Position numbers and translations under genes: made by a program. Under the pieces are notes generated by a model that saw only the letters and a program-made list of their open reading frames with translations, was not told the DNA's origin and searched no databases. A DNA stretch of 52,717 nucleotides from Opitutus sp. (GTDB lineage Bacteria; Verrucomicrobiota; Verrucomicrobiia; Opitutales; Opitutaceae). Below, piece by piece: positions 22,173-30,232 of the stretch; the stretch's first letter is position 1; each line of letters opens with the position of its first letter. The stretch is from contig SIBG01000020.1 of assembly GCA_009695305.1 (NCBI GenBank), forward strand, positions 1 through 52,717. Reading direction: 5' to 3'.

Positions 22173-24080
22173 TTACAGCACCTGCAGTTTTTTGCGGTAG
22201 AAGGCCACCACCTCGTCGGGATCGTCGGTGAACAGCATGTAGTCGGCCATCCAGGCGGGGGCGCGCTTGCTGCGGATCATCTCGTGGATCTGGTGGCGGA
22301 GGTCGCCCCAGAATTTGGCGTTGCAGAAAATGTAGGGCACGCGCGGGCGGATGCCGAGCTTGAGGTTGCACAGCTCGATGCCGATTTCCTCGAGGGTGCC
22401 GACGCCCCCGACGTTGAAGATGCAAAAATCCGCGGCCTCGAACCATTTTTGCCGGAAGTGGCGCGACGATTCCTGAAACGTGTTGAAGAAATCCACGCCG
22501 AGCTCGGGCGGCTGCGCCTCGAGTTCGAGGAAGCACGCGCCGGTGAGCGCGCCCTTGCCGCGGGCCTGGTCGGTCGCGAGGCGCATCACGCCGCCGCCGC
22601 CGCCGGTGAGCACCCCGAGGTTGTGGCCGATAAAACTGGTGAGCTTGTCGACCAGCGTCGAGATGCGCTCGGTGTCGGCCTGATCGAGGCCGTGGGCGGA
22701 GCCGTAGAAGGCGAGGATGGTGGCCTCATGGAAACGGCGGGCCATCTCTTCCTTCACGAAGAAGCCGTGCTCCTTCTTGTAAACGTGCGTGTAGAGTTCC
22801 TTCGTGAGTTCATCGAACCAGTGGACCTGGAGGCCGATGTTGTCGAACATGTCGAGGCGCGAGTGGGCGTTGCTCGAGAAGAAATACCCGTGGGTCCGCG
22901 ATGGCTTGCGGAACACCAGGCGTTTCAGCTTCACGTCGCCGAGGCGCGTCATGAGCTCGATATTTTCGAGCAGATTGGGGAAGTAATCCATGACGAGCGT
23001 GTCGGCGCCGTCCGGGGCCGCGTCGAGCGCCTGGATCATGGTGCGGCTGCCGACCGGGCAGGCGTCGTTCTCGAGGATTTTTTTCAGATCCTCATTGGCG
23101 CGCACGAGCACGCTGCGGTTGTCGGTGGTGGCGCTCTGGCCGCGGACGACGATGCGGGTCTTGGGGCGGGCTTCGGCGGTGTCGCGCGCGGGGTTGTGGT
23201 CGAGGCAGTGGAACACGCCGCTGGCCGTCGCCAGGAGGCGCTGGCGCTTCTTCGCGAGCGCCTTGAACTCGGGATCGCTGGCCTCGGGCGCCCGATAGAC
23301 GTCGACGGACACGACGGGATTCACCACGGGCTGGTCGCCGGTGTTGTAGATCTCGAGCATGATGTTCGTGCCGAAAGTCTTGATCGGATCGAGCAGGATG
23401 GCGCTGGTGTGGATGCCGAAATTGCCGGCCCCGGGGTTGAGCACGACAAAGTGCTCCTTCAGATACATCGAGCAGCTCGTGAGCATGCCGGAGCGCGGCG
23501 GGATGGTGAGAGGCGACGAGTCGTGGCGGATCTGGACTTGATCGAGGTAATTGCGGCCGGCATTGCCGCTGACGACGCGTTCGAAGTTCAGCCGCTGCAG
23601 CTTCGGGCTGAGCGTGTAGCTCACCTGGTGGGGGGTGAGAAAAACGCTGCCGCGGCTGTCGATGCTGATCGTGTTCGGCAGCTTGAGGCGGTTCTCTTTG
23701 ATGGCGTCCCAAATTTCCGCGGAATTGAGTTTGGCGGCGGCGGGGGCGTGGAAAAGGCGGCCGATGGGTGAGCCGACCCGGAGAAGTTTTTTCCAATAGG
23801 GTGCGTTGGGGAAGGTCAGGTCGTAAATGAAGGCGTCGGCGTCGAGCTCGATCCGGTTGCCCTCCACGCGGGGCGTGCCGTGGGTGAGCATCTCGATGCC
23901 GATCCGCGCCATCGAGCTGCGCTCGGTGAACTTGAGCGTGGCGAGGTGGGTCTTAAGGAAGTCGAATTCCAGCGGGTGGCGCGGCCAGAAGGCGAGGGTG
24001 AGCGCCACGGTGCGCTCATCCTTGTTTTTGACGGAGAGGATTTGGCCATCCTGGCTGGTCCAGAATTGTTCAGGGTTCAT
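22173..24080 (-). CDS. Large protein with C-terminal LOG/lysine-decarboxylase-like Rossmann domain
   Basis: A 635-residue protein. The last ~190 residues resemble the TIGR00730/LOG nucleotide-binding fold (phosphoribohydrolases that release cytokinin bases from nucleotides, or nucleotide-5'-monophosphate glycosidases). ILAFYGSAHG, LTGGGGGVMRLATDQARGKG and NVGGVGTLEEIGIEL correspond to the three motifs, but the canonical PGGxGTxxE has Val in place of Pro. The first ~430 residues match no domain I know; they contain a beta-rich part (about 80-260) and a second Rossmann-like part (DTLVMDYFPNLLENIELMTR, near 360-410). Standard LOG proteins are about 180-200 residues, so this is a fusion or a distinct family. 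The start is ATG 24080, and 237 bases of leader separate it from the divergent FKBP gene. Confidence 0.82.
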   Translation of the reverse strand: MNPEQFWTSQDGQILSVKNKDERTVALTLAFWPRHPLEFDFLKTHLATLKFTERSSMARIGIEMLTHGTPRVEGNRIELDADAFIYDLTFPNAPYWKKLLRVGSPIGRLFHAPAAAKLNSAEIWDAIKENRLKLPNTISIDSRGSVFLTPHQVSYTLSPKLQRLNFERVVSGNAGRNYLDQVQIRHDSSPLTIPPRSGMLTSCSMYLKEHFVVLNPGAGNFGIHTSAILLDPIKTFGTNIMLEIYNTGDQPVVNPVVSVDVYRAPEASDPEFKALAKKRQRLLATASGVFHCLDHNPARDTAEARPKTRIVVRGQSATTDNRSVLVRANEDLKKILENDACPVGSRTMIQALDAAPDGADTLVMDYFPNLLENIELMTRLGDVKLKRLVFRKPSRTHGYFFSSNAHSRLDMFDNIGLQVHWFDELTKELYTHVYKKEHGFFVKEEMARRFHEATILAFYGSAHGLDQADTERISTLVDKLTSFIGHNLGVLTGGGGGVMRLATDQARGKGALTGACFLELEAQPPELGVDFFNTFQESSRHFRQKWFEAADFCIFNVGGVGTLEEIGIELCNLKLGIRPRVPYIFCNAKFWGDLRHQIHEMIRSKRAPAWMADYMLFTDDPDEVVAFYRKKLQVL

Positions 24081-24183
24081 TTTTGGGACGGGAAGGAATG
24101 AGTGCTCCGGCCGTGTGAGACAAGAGGCGAGTGAGCGTGCCAGTGAGGGTGCGGGCGCGATGGTGGCGGGGCGCGTGAAATTG

Positions 24184-24219
24184 CCTTCTGCCTTTCCCCT
24201 TCACTTTCACTTTCCCTCC
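24184..24219. repeat. Pyrimidine-rich dispersed word in the divergent leader
   Basis: Ccttctgcctttccccttca followed by ctttcactttccctcc is a word-like C/T run of the kind scattered between genes here. It lies between the LOG-type gene and the FKBP gene, which diverge. A regulatory role is not evident. Confidence 0.35.
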
Positions 24220-24317
24220 AAATTGGTTGCTTTCGGCCCGATGCGCTGGCACATCCGTCAACTTTTATGGCACAAATCACCGGCGGCGGTGACTCTCCGC
24301 CGGCCCACTCTCAACCC

Positions 24318-25097
24318 ATGAAACTGAAATATATCCTCACGATTTCCCTGCTCGCCGCCGGCTTGACCGCGGTGCGCGCCCAGGAAGTCAAACTCAACAT
24401 CCCCGGCCAAACGCCTTCCGCCGCGCCCGCCGCGCCCGCGGTGGTTTACCCCGATGCGCAACTCGTCGAGGAATTCGGCTGGTTCATGGGCAAGCGCGTC
24501 GGCCTCACCGAGCTCGCGTTCACCAAGACGGAGGTGGAAGCCTTTCTGAAGGGCATTGCGACGGCCGCCAGCGGCAAGGATTCGCCCTACGAGCTCGAGA
24601 AAATCGGGCCGGCGATGGACGAGTTCATGCAGAAAAAGCAGGCGGCCTATCTCGGCAAGATGAAGTCGCAGAGCCTGGCGGCGAGCAACGCGTTCTTCAC
24701 GAAACTCAAGGAGAACAAGAGCATCGTCGAGCTCCCCAGCGGCCTGCGCTATGAAATTGTGAAGCCGGGCGAGGGCGCCTTTCCGAAGGCGACCGAGACC
24801 GTGAAGGTGCACTACACCGGCACCCTGATCGACGGCACGGTCTTCGACAGTTCCGTGCAACGGGGTGAGCCCGCCGAGTTCCCGCTGGACGGCGTGATTC
24901 CCGGCTGGACCGAGGGCATTCAAAAAATCAACAAGGGCGGTAAGCTCAAACTCTACATCCCGCCGCAGCTCGCCTACGGTGACGATGGCAAGGGCGGCAT
25001 TCCGCCGAGTTCGACGCTCATCTTCGAGGTCGAGTTGCTCGACATCAAGGCGACGCCGGCGGCCGCCGCGATGCCCGTGGCACCGGGCGCGAAGTAA
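24318..25097 (+). CDS. FKBP-type peptidyl-prolyl cis-trans isomerase (FkpA/Mip-like), secreted
   Basis: A 259-residue periplasmic folding catalyst. The signal peptide is MKLKYILTISLLAAGLTAVRA with cleavage near residue 21. Residues about 45-135 form the helical N-terminal dimerisation domain seen in FkpA and Mip. Residues 150-245 are the FKBP domain: VKVHYTGTLIDGTVFDSS, VIPGWTEGIQKI, KLKLYIPPQLAYGDDG and GIPPSSTLIFEVELLDI contain the usual aromatic ligand-pocket residues. The protein ends in an Ala/Pro tail. The ATG at 24318 is chosen over an upstream in-frame start because of the signal peptide. A strong terminator follows, so the gene is probably monocistronic. Confidence 0.93.
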   Translation: MKLKYILTISLLAAGLTAVRAQEVKLNIPGQTPSAAPAAPAVVYPDAQLVEEFGWFMGKRVGLTELAFTKTEVEAFLKGIATAASGKDSPYELEKIGPAMDEFMQKKQAAYLGKMKSQSLAASNAFFTKLKENKSIVELPSGLRYEIVKPGEGAFPKATETVKVHYTGTLIDGTVFDSSVQRGEPAEFPLDGVIPGWTEGIQKINKGGKLKLYIPPQLAYGDDGKGGIPPSSTLIFEVELLDIKATPAAAAMPVAPGAK

Positions 25098-25123
25098 ACG
25101 CGCGCCGAGTGCGGCGTTTAGCG

Positions 25124-25149
25124 GGGCGGGTCGCTGACCCGCCCTTTTT
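25124..25149 (+). terminator. Rho-independent terminator of the FKBP gene
   Basis: A perfect 9-bp stem, gggcgggtc / gacccgccc (25124-25132 with 25136-25144), with loop gct and five Ts after it. It lies 26 bases after the FKBP stop. Confidence 0.93.
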
Positions 25150-25177
25150 CGTTTTTGGTTTCCGCCCTGAAGGCGTG

Positions 25178-26236
25178 TCACAGACCCGCCCTGCTGGTTT
25201 TGGCGTCCGCCAGAAACGCCGCGATGTCGGCGTTCGATGTTTCCCACGAGCACATCAACCGGTAGCCGTGGTCGCCGATAAATTTGTAGAAATGCCAGCC
25301 GCGCGCCTCGAGTGCGCTCACGGTCGTCGGCGTTAGCTCGACGAACACGCCGTTCGCCTCGACGGGCGCGACCAGCTGGCAACCGATCGCCCGCAAACCG
25401 ACCGCGAGTTGTTGGGCCGCCGCATTCGCGTGCGCGGCGTGCCGCAGCCAGGCGCCGTCGCGCAGCACGGCCGCCCACTGCGCGCTGGCGAAGCGCATCT
25501 TCGACGCGAGCTGACCGGACTGCTTGACGCGATAGTCGAACTCACGCGCGAGCTCCCGGTTGAAAAACACGACGGCCTCGGTGCCGAGCAATCCGTTCTT
25601 CGTGCCGCCGAAGCACAGCGCGTCGACGCCGGCGCGCCACGTGAGATCTGCCGGTGTGCAGCCGGCGCGGTCGCGGAGCGCGGCCGCGGCGTTGGCGAAA
25701 CGCGCACCGTCCACCTGCACGACGAGTCCGCGCGCGTGCGCCCAATCGGTCAGCGCGCGCAATTCGTCCGGGGTGTAAACGGTGCCGAGTTCGGTGGCTT
25801 GCGTGAGCGAGAGCGCGCGGATTTTTGGGAAATGCACGCCGTGACCCCGGTGCATCGCCGGTTCGAGGTCGGCGGGGCACAGTTTCGCCAGCGGCGAGTC
25901 GATCGGCAGCACCTTGCTCCCGCCGGTGAAGAATTCCGGCGCGCCGCACTCGTCGGTGTCCACGTGCGACATCGCGTGGCAGAGGATGCCGTGGTGCCGC
26001 TGGCAAATTGCCGCGAGGGCGAGGGCGTTGGCGGCGGTGCCGTTGAAGACGAAAAACACTTCGCAGTCGGTCTCGAACGTGTCGCGAAACCGCGCCTTCG
26101 CTGCCGCCGTGGACGCATCGTCGCCGTAGCTCGGCACGCGGCCGGCGTTGGCTGCGGCGAGCGCGGCGAGTGCCTCGGGACAGACACCGGCGGTGTTGTC
26201 GGAGGCGAAGGCGTAGTTGGGGCGGGGCAAGGACAC
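25178..26236 (-). CDS. ltaE: Threonine aldolase-type PLP enzyme (beta-eliminating lyase family)
   Basis: A 352-residue fold-type I PLP enzyme of the low-specificity L-threonine aldolase family, which splits threonine or allo-threonine to glycine and acetaldehyde. YAFASDNTAGVCPEAL at the start, SHVDTDECGAPEFFTG (substrate/PLP site), VQVDGARFANAA (PLP Asp and Arg) and CFGGTKNGLLG (PLP lysine) are in place. The length matches the bacterial short form. The start is GTG 26236, since no in-frame ATG precedes the conserved N-terminus. The gene is convergent with the FKBP gene; the symbol is by family and not by tested substrate specificity. Confidence 0.88.
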   Translation of the reverse strand: MSLPRPNYAFASDNTAGVCPEALAALAAANAGRVPSYGDDASTAAAKARFRDTFETDCEVFFVFNGTAANALALAAICQRHHGILCHAMSHVDTDECGAPEFFTGGSKVLPIDSPLAKLCPADLEPAMHRGHGVHFPKIRALSLTQATELGTVYTPDELRALTDWAHARGLVVQVDGARFANAAAALRDRAGCTPADLTWRAGVDALCFGGTKNGLLGTEAVVFFNRELAREFDYRVKQSGQLASKMRFASAQWAAVLRDGAWLRHAAHANAAAQQLAVGLRAIGCQLVAPVEANGVFVELTPTTVSALEARGWHFYKFIGDHGYRLMCSWETSNADIAAFLADAKTSRAGL

Positions 26237-26688
26237 AGCGCGCGAGGCTGATGCGGTGGCTCTGCTTTGAACAGCGAGAAGTGACGACTTGCCTCGCGAA
26301 GTCGCGGCGCTCCGTTGCCGACATGTTCATCGACGCGATCAGACAATTAAATCACGCGGTGCCGTTTCGCCCCTACAAGCTGCGGCTCACCAGCGGTGCG
26401 GTGCATCGGGTGCCGCACCCGGACTTGCTGCGGAACATCGAGCCGTTCGATGGCCTCTTCGATTTCTTGCCCGCTGCTCATCCGAGAGGAGGAAGCCCAA
26501 GATGCGGCCCGAGGTAAACGCTTTCCGCGTCCGCGTGGAGAGCCGGGCTTCCGTCATGGCCTCCGGTGGATTTCGCTACCACGTCGTTCCCCGCCATGAA
26601 ACGTCCGCCGCTTCCTCGGTGCGGAGCGAGGTGCCAAACGCCGCTCTTGCGGTGCTTCTGCGAGCGATGCTTGCTTGGGGCGCACGCG
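26237..26688. other. Divergent gap with a remnant ORF and no other gene
   Basis: Between the threonine aldolase gene (leftward) and aroK (rightward) lie 452 bases. The only recognisable content is the remnant at 26323-26517. The rest (26518-26688) has open frames with no family resemblance. It is of lower coding quality than the flanking genes and looks like decayed sequence. Confidence 0.5.
26323..26517 (+). pseudogene. Remnant of a small PFRPF-type conserved hypothetical protein
   Basis: ATG 26323 opens 64 codons. The first 35 residues, with AIRQLNHAVPFRPYKLRLTSG and VHRVPHPDLL, match the pattern of a widespread family of roughly 70-100 residue proteins (L-x-x-x-x-x-x-P-F-R/Q-P-F/Y-x-x-x-x-x-x-G-x-x-x-x-V-x-H-P-E/D-F/L). 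After that the sequence turns into unrelated Gly/Pro/Arg-rich residues, and the family's usual C-terminal strand (-I-D-L-L-L-V-T-x-L-E) is missing in all frames nearby. I read it as a gene truncated at its 3' half. The function of the family is unknown to me. Confidence 0.5.
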
Positions 26689-27234
26689 ATGAACGCCACG
26701 GACGTCAACCTCTACCTCGTCGGTTTCATGGGCACGGGCAAGAGCACCGTGGGCCGGGCGGTCGCGCACCGGCTCGGCTTTGGGGTGCTCGACAGCGACC
26801 ACGCGATCGAACGGCAGCGCGGCAAGACGATCCCGGAAATCTTCGCGGCCGAGGGCGAACCGGCGTTTCGCGCGATGGAGCGGGAATTCCTTGAGCGCGG
26901 GCATCCGGCGGAGCGCACGGTGATCGCGTGTGGTGGCGGCCTCGTGGTGCAACCTGGAATGCTGGCGTTGTTGAAGAGCAAGGGCGTGGTGGTGTGCCTC
27001 CACGCGTCGCTGGCGACGATCCTCGCCCGCACCTCGCGCCACCAACACCGGCCGCTACTCGTGGCCGAAAATCCCGAGGAACGCGTCCGCACCCTCTACG
27101 CGCAGCGCGAGCCGATCTATAAAAATTCGGGCACGGTGATCCTGACCGACGGGCGGCCGCTGGGCGACATCGTGGCCCACGTGATGCGGTCGTGGCGGCG
27201 CGACGCGATGGACTTTGTGCGAAAGGCCGGCTGA
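26689..27234 (+). CDS. aroK: Shikimate kinase
   Basis: AroK phosphorylates shikimate at the 3-hydroxyl with ATP in aromatic amino-acid synthesis. The 181-residue protein has the Walker A loop GFMGTGKST (residues 12-20), the shikimate-binding DSDHAIE segment near residue 35, FRAMEREFL with the conserved Arg and Glu, VIACGGGLV (glycine-rich substrate loop) and the LID region RHQHRPLL. The ATG at 26689 is selected because it starts the beta strand before Walker A at the usual distance. The stop overlaps the queG start (TGATG), so the two genes are coupled. Confidence 0.95.
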   Translation: MNATDVNLYLVGFMGTGKSTVGRAVAHRLGFGVLDSDHAIERQRGKTIPEIFAAEGEPAFRAMEREFLERGHPAERTVIACGGGLVVQPGMLALLKSKGVVVCLHASLATILARTSRHQHRPLLVAENPEERVRTLYAQREPIYKNSGTVILTDGRPLGDIVAHVMRSWRRDAMDFVRKAG

Positions 27235-28382
27235 TGGACGCGCGCCACGCGGAGTTGCGGCAGCGGCTGGCGGCGCTGGGCTTTGACGACGTGCGCTTCG
27301 CCGCGCTCACGCCGTCGCCGGGCGGTGGTCTGCGCGAGTGGCTCGCGAGTGGACATCAGGCAGACATGCAGTGGATGGAACGCACCGCAGAAAAGCGGCT
27401 CGACCCGCAACTGGTTCTGCCGGGTGCGAAATCAGTCATCATGCTCGGAGTGAACTACTGGTCCGACAAATTTCGCCATCCGCCTTCGGCCATCGGCCAT
27501 CCCCGCTGGGCGCGCTACGCATTGCACGAGGATTACCACGACACGATCAAGCCGGGGCTGGCGGTGGCCGGAGGCGTGCTCGAGGAGATTTTCGGCGTGA
27601 GGGGCACGGACTACCGCTACTACGTCGACACCGGGCCGGTGCTGGAACGCGAGTGGGCGGCGCGCGCGGGAATCGGTTTCGTCGGGAAGAATGCGATGAT
27701 GATTTCGCGGCGGCACGGGAACTGGCTGTTGCTCGCGGCGATTTTCACGAAGATCGAGCTGACCACGGATGAGCCGATTCGGAAGAAATTCAGAAACCAG
27801 GAAGCCGGGAAGGGACCGGGCGTCGGGCTCCTGTGCGGCAAATGCACGCGCTGCCTCGACGCGTGCCCGACGGAGGCGTTTCCGCGGCCGGGCGTCGTCG
27901 ACTCCCGGCGGTGCATTTCCTACCAGACGATCGAAAACAAGGGCATCATCCCGCGCGAGCTGCGCCCGGGCATTGGGAATCGCATCTACGGTTGCGACGT
28001 ATGCCTGGAGGTTTGTCCATGGAACCGGTTCGCGCGCGAGGGCCGGCGGCTGCTCGTGGCCGCGCGCGGAGAAATCGCGGAGCTGACGCTGCGGGAAATC
28101 CTGGAGCTGACGCCGGTGCGCTTCGCGGAAATATTCCGACGCACCCCGATCAAGCGATTGAAGTTGGCCGGGCTGCTGCGCAACGCGTGCATCGTCGCGG
28201 GAAATTCTGGCGACGCGACCCGATTGCCGCAGCTCGTGCGACTGGCGACGATGCACGCGTCGGCACTCGTGCGGGCGCACGCGGTGTGGGCGGTGTTCCG
28301 GCTTGGGGGTGGCGCACAGCTTGCGCCGGCGCGCGCGGTGGAAATGAACGGCGACGTGCTCGCGGAATACGTGGCGGGGTAG
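27234..28382 (+). CDS. queG: Epoxyqueuosine reductase
   Basis: QueG reduces epoxyqueuosine in tRNA to queuosine with cobalamin and two [4Fe-4S] clusters, the last step of Q34 formation. The 382-residue protein has the N-terminal flavin-like cobalamin domain (DYRYYVDTGPVLEREWAARAG with the proton-donor Asp), the clusters CGKCTRCLDACPTEAF and CDVCLEVCPWNRFA, and a C-terminal helical-repeat domain. The start ATG 27234 overlaps the aroK stop. Two loops (codons at 27475-27502 and 27791-27813) are made of word-like repeated DNA (see findings). A hairpin follows the stop. Confidence 0.95.
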   Translation: MDARHAELRQRLAALGFDDVRFAALTPSPGGGLREWLASGHQADMQWMERTAEKRLDPQLVLPGAKSVIMLGVNYWSDKFRHPPSAIGHPRWARYALHEDYHDTIKPGLAVAGGVLEEIFGVRGTDYRYYVDTGPVLEREWAARAGIGFVGKNAMMISRRHGNWLLLAAIFTKIELTTDEPIRKKFRNQEAGKGPGVGLLCGKCTRCLDACPTEAFPRPGVVDSRRCISYQTIENKGIIPRELRPGIGNRIYGCDVCLEVCPWNRFAREGRRLLVAARGEIAELTLREILELTPVRFAEIFRRTPIKRLKLAGLLRNACIVAGNSGDATRLPQLVRLATMHASALVRAHAVWAVFRLGGGAQLAPARAVEMNGDVLAEYVAG

Positions 28383-28405
28383 GGCGGGGTCTTTGACCTG
28401 CCCTT
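28382..28405 (+). terminator. Terminator after queG
   Basis: Gggcggggtc-ttt-gacctgccc (28382-28403) forms a stem with one G-T pair and one bulge, followed by a short T run. A second inverted repeat gcggg/cccgc at 28433-28450 overlaps the end of the converging thioesterase gene and would serve the other strand. Confidence 0.6.
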
Positions 28406-28436
28406 TCACCCGTGGAACAGGCGAAAAGAGGGCGGG

Positions 28437-28862
28437 TTAAAGCCCCCGCTCGACGCCCTGCGACGGAAACATTTCGCTCATCTTTGCGACAAAAGCCGCG
28501 GGCGGGCGCGTGGGCTGGCCTTTCGTGTCGCAAAAGGCGTGGGCGCTGTGGCCGGTGGCTAGGAGTTCTTCGCCGCGGAAAATTTCATACTCGATGCGGA
28601 TGCGCAGGAGTGGCTTTTCGCGGATGGTGGCGACCACGGTGAGCGTGTCGTCGTAGAGCGCGGGGCAGATAAATTTTGCCGCGACTTCGAGCACCGGGAT
28701 GCGGTAGCCGTCGGTTTCGAGTTGGCGATAGGGAAAACCCTGCTCGCGGAGGAGCTGCGTGCGGGCGACCTCAAACCACGGGAGATAATTTCCATGATAG
28801 ACGATGCCCATCATGTCCGTCTCGGCATAGCGGACGGTGACTTGCGCGCGGGATTGGATCAT
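28437..28862 (-). CDS. Acyl-CoA thioesterase, YbgC/4-hydroxybenzoyl-CoA type
   Basis: A 141-residue hot-dog-fold thioesterase. The active-site helix YAETDMMGIVYHGNYLPWFEVAR has the catalytic Asp16 and the conserved Tyr/His/Gly-Asn-Tyr of the YbgC/4HBT family. These enzymes hydrolyse acyl-CoA or acyl-ACP thioesters; YbgC itself is tied to the Tol-Pal envelope system, but no tol genes are here. The start ATG 28862 overlaps the stop of the upstream glycosyltransferase gene (ATGA), which places it in that operon. A role in trimming acyl chains for the lipid cluster nearby is possible but unproven. Confidence 0.88.
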   Translation of the reverse strand: MIQSRAQVTVRYAETDMMGIVYHGNYLPWFEVARTQLLREQGFPYRQLETDGYRIPVLEVAAKFICPALYDDTLTVVATIREKPLLRIRIEYEIFRGEELLATGHSAHAFCDTKGQPTRPPAAFVAKMSEMFPSQGVERGL

Positions 28863-30019
28863 GCGTCGGCGCCGACGGGACGAAAGAGCGCCTCGGCGGA
28901 TTCTTTCCAGCAGTTGCGCGTGGCCCATTCGCGGCCGGCGCTGCCGAGCTGCCGGCGGAGCGGTTCGTCGTGGATGAGCTTTTCGAAAGCGGCGGCGAGT
29001 TGCGCGGGGCGGTGCGGCGGGACGAGCAGGCCGGTGATGCCCTCCATGACGGCTTCCGACACGCCGCCGACGTCGTGCGCCACGACGGGCAGGCCGTGCG
29101 CGGCGGCTTCGAGGTAGACGAGACCGAAACCCTCGATGCTGTTGCCGTGGTTGATGCTCGTCATCGCAAAGATGTCGGCGCGGTCGTAGATTTCGGAGAG
29201 CTCGTCGTCGGGCAGATTGCCGAAAAACCGGACGGCGAGGTCGGGCTGCGCGGCGGCGGTGGTGCGGAGGGTTTCCTCGTAGTGGCCCTTGCTCTGACCG
29301 CCGACGATCCAGTATTCGATCCGGGTGCGGACGTCGGGGGCGAGCGTCTGCAGTGCCTGCAGGGTGAGGAGCTGGCCCTTGCGCGGGTGGAGGCGGCCGA
29401 CGGTCAGGACGACGATTTTCTTTTTCGGCTGGACCGGCTTCGGCGGCACGACGGCGAAGTCGGAGCGGAGTGCACCCGGCGTGAGAAAGATTTTTTCCGC
29501 GGCCGCGGGAAAATGCTCGAGCAGGAGTTCCTGCGTGTAGTTGGTCAGCGTGCTGATGCGCGTGGCGCGGCGGATGAGCTGGCCGGCGAGCCAGCGCCGG
29601 AGCGGGCTGCGGGCAAACTTGAGGATCTCGGAACCGTGAAACGTGAGCACGAGCCGGCGGGGGCGGAAGGCTTGGAAGAATTGGAGTAGCATCATCGTCA
29701 TCATCGGCCCGGGCTCGGGCAGATAGACCGTCGCATGGCGGAGCTCACGGCGGTGGCGGACGAGTTGGCGGGCGAGCTGGATCTGGCACCAGAGGTCGTG
29801 GGTGCCTTTCAGCGGGAGCCGGCGGAGGCGGAAGGGCCAGTCGGCTTTTTCGGAGGAAGGAGGGGCCGATTGCGCCCAGACCTCGACGTCGTAGCCGAGG
29901 CTGGCAGTGGCGCGGGCGATCTCTTCGGTAAACGTGGCAATGCCACCGCGCACCGGGTAAAACTCGTGAGTGATGAGAAAGACGGGCCGGGCGCCCTCGG
30001 CGATGGCGGGAGGGCTCAT
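28859..30019 (-). CDS. Glycosyltransferase family 4 protein
   Basis: A 386-residue GT-B glycosyltransferase of family GT4, cytoplasmic face of the membrane. The N-terminal domain opens with VFLITHEFYPVRGGIATFTEEIARA (glycine-rich donor/acceptor loop). The C-terminal domain has VLTVGRLHPRKGQLLTLQAL (donor-binding Lys), and the EGFGLVYLEAAAHGLPVVAHDVGG motif with the conserved E-x-7-E pair. The donor and acceptor cannot be read from the sequence. ATG 30019 is taken over a longer frame to 30103. It is coupled to the thioesterase gene and diverges from the ACP-dehydratase gene. Confidence 0.88.
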   Translation of the reverse strand: MSPPAIAEGARPVFLITHEFYPVRGGIATFTEEIARATASLGYDVEVWAQSAPPSSEKADWPFRLRRLPLKGTHDLWCQIQLARQLVRHRRELRHATVYLPEPGPMMTMMLLQFFQAFRPRRLVLTFHGSEILKFARSPLRRWLAGQLIRRATRISTLTNYTQELLLEHFPAAAEKIFLTPGALRSDFAVVPPKPVQPKKKIVVLTVGRLHPRKGQLLTLQALQTLAPDVRTRIEYWIVGGQSKGHYEETLRTTAAAQPDLAVRFFGNLPDDELSEIYDRADIFAMTSINHGNSIEGFGLVYLEAAAHGLPVVAHDVGGVSEAVMEGITGLLVPPHRPAQLAAAFEKLIHDEPLRRQLGSAGREWATRNCWKESAEALFRPVGADA

Positions 30020-30232
30020 GCGCAGAGCGTGGGGTGGTGAGGAGCGCGTGGCATGGGTCGGCGGAGGGTTGAGGGTGGCGACAGTTGGCCGGCTGGCAAG
30101 CATGGTGATGAGGGCAGCTGCACGCCGAAACTGCTGAGGTCCGGGAACCTAGGCCGATGCACGCCGACCAGCGGAAGCAGCCGAGAAATTGGGTTTACTT
30201 TCAATGGCTCCGTAACATACAAAGGCCGAACC

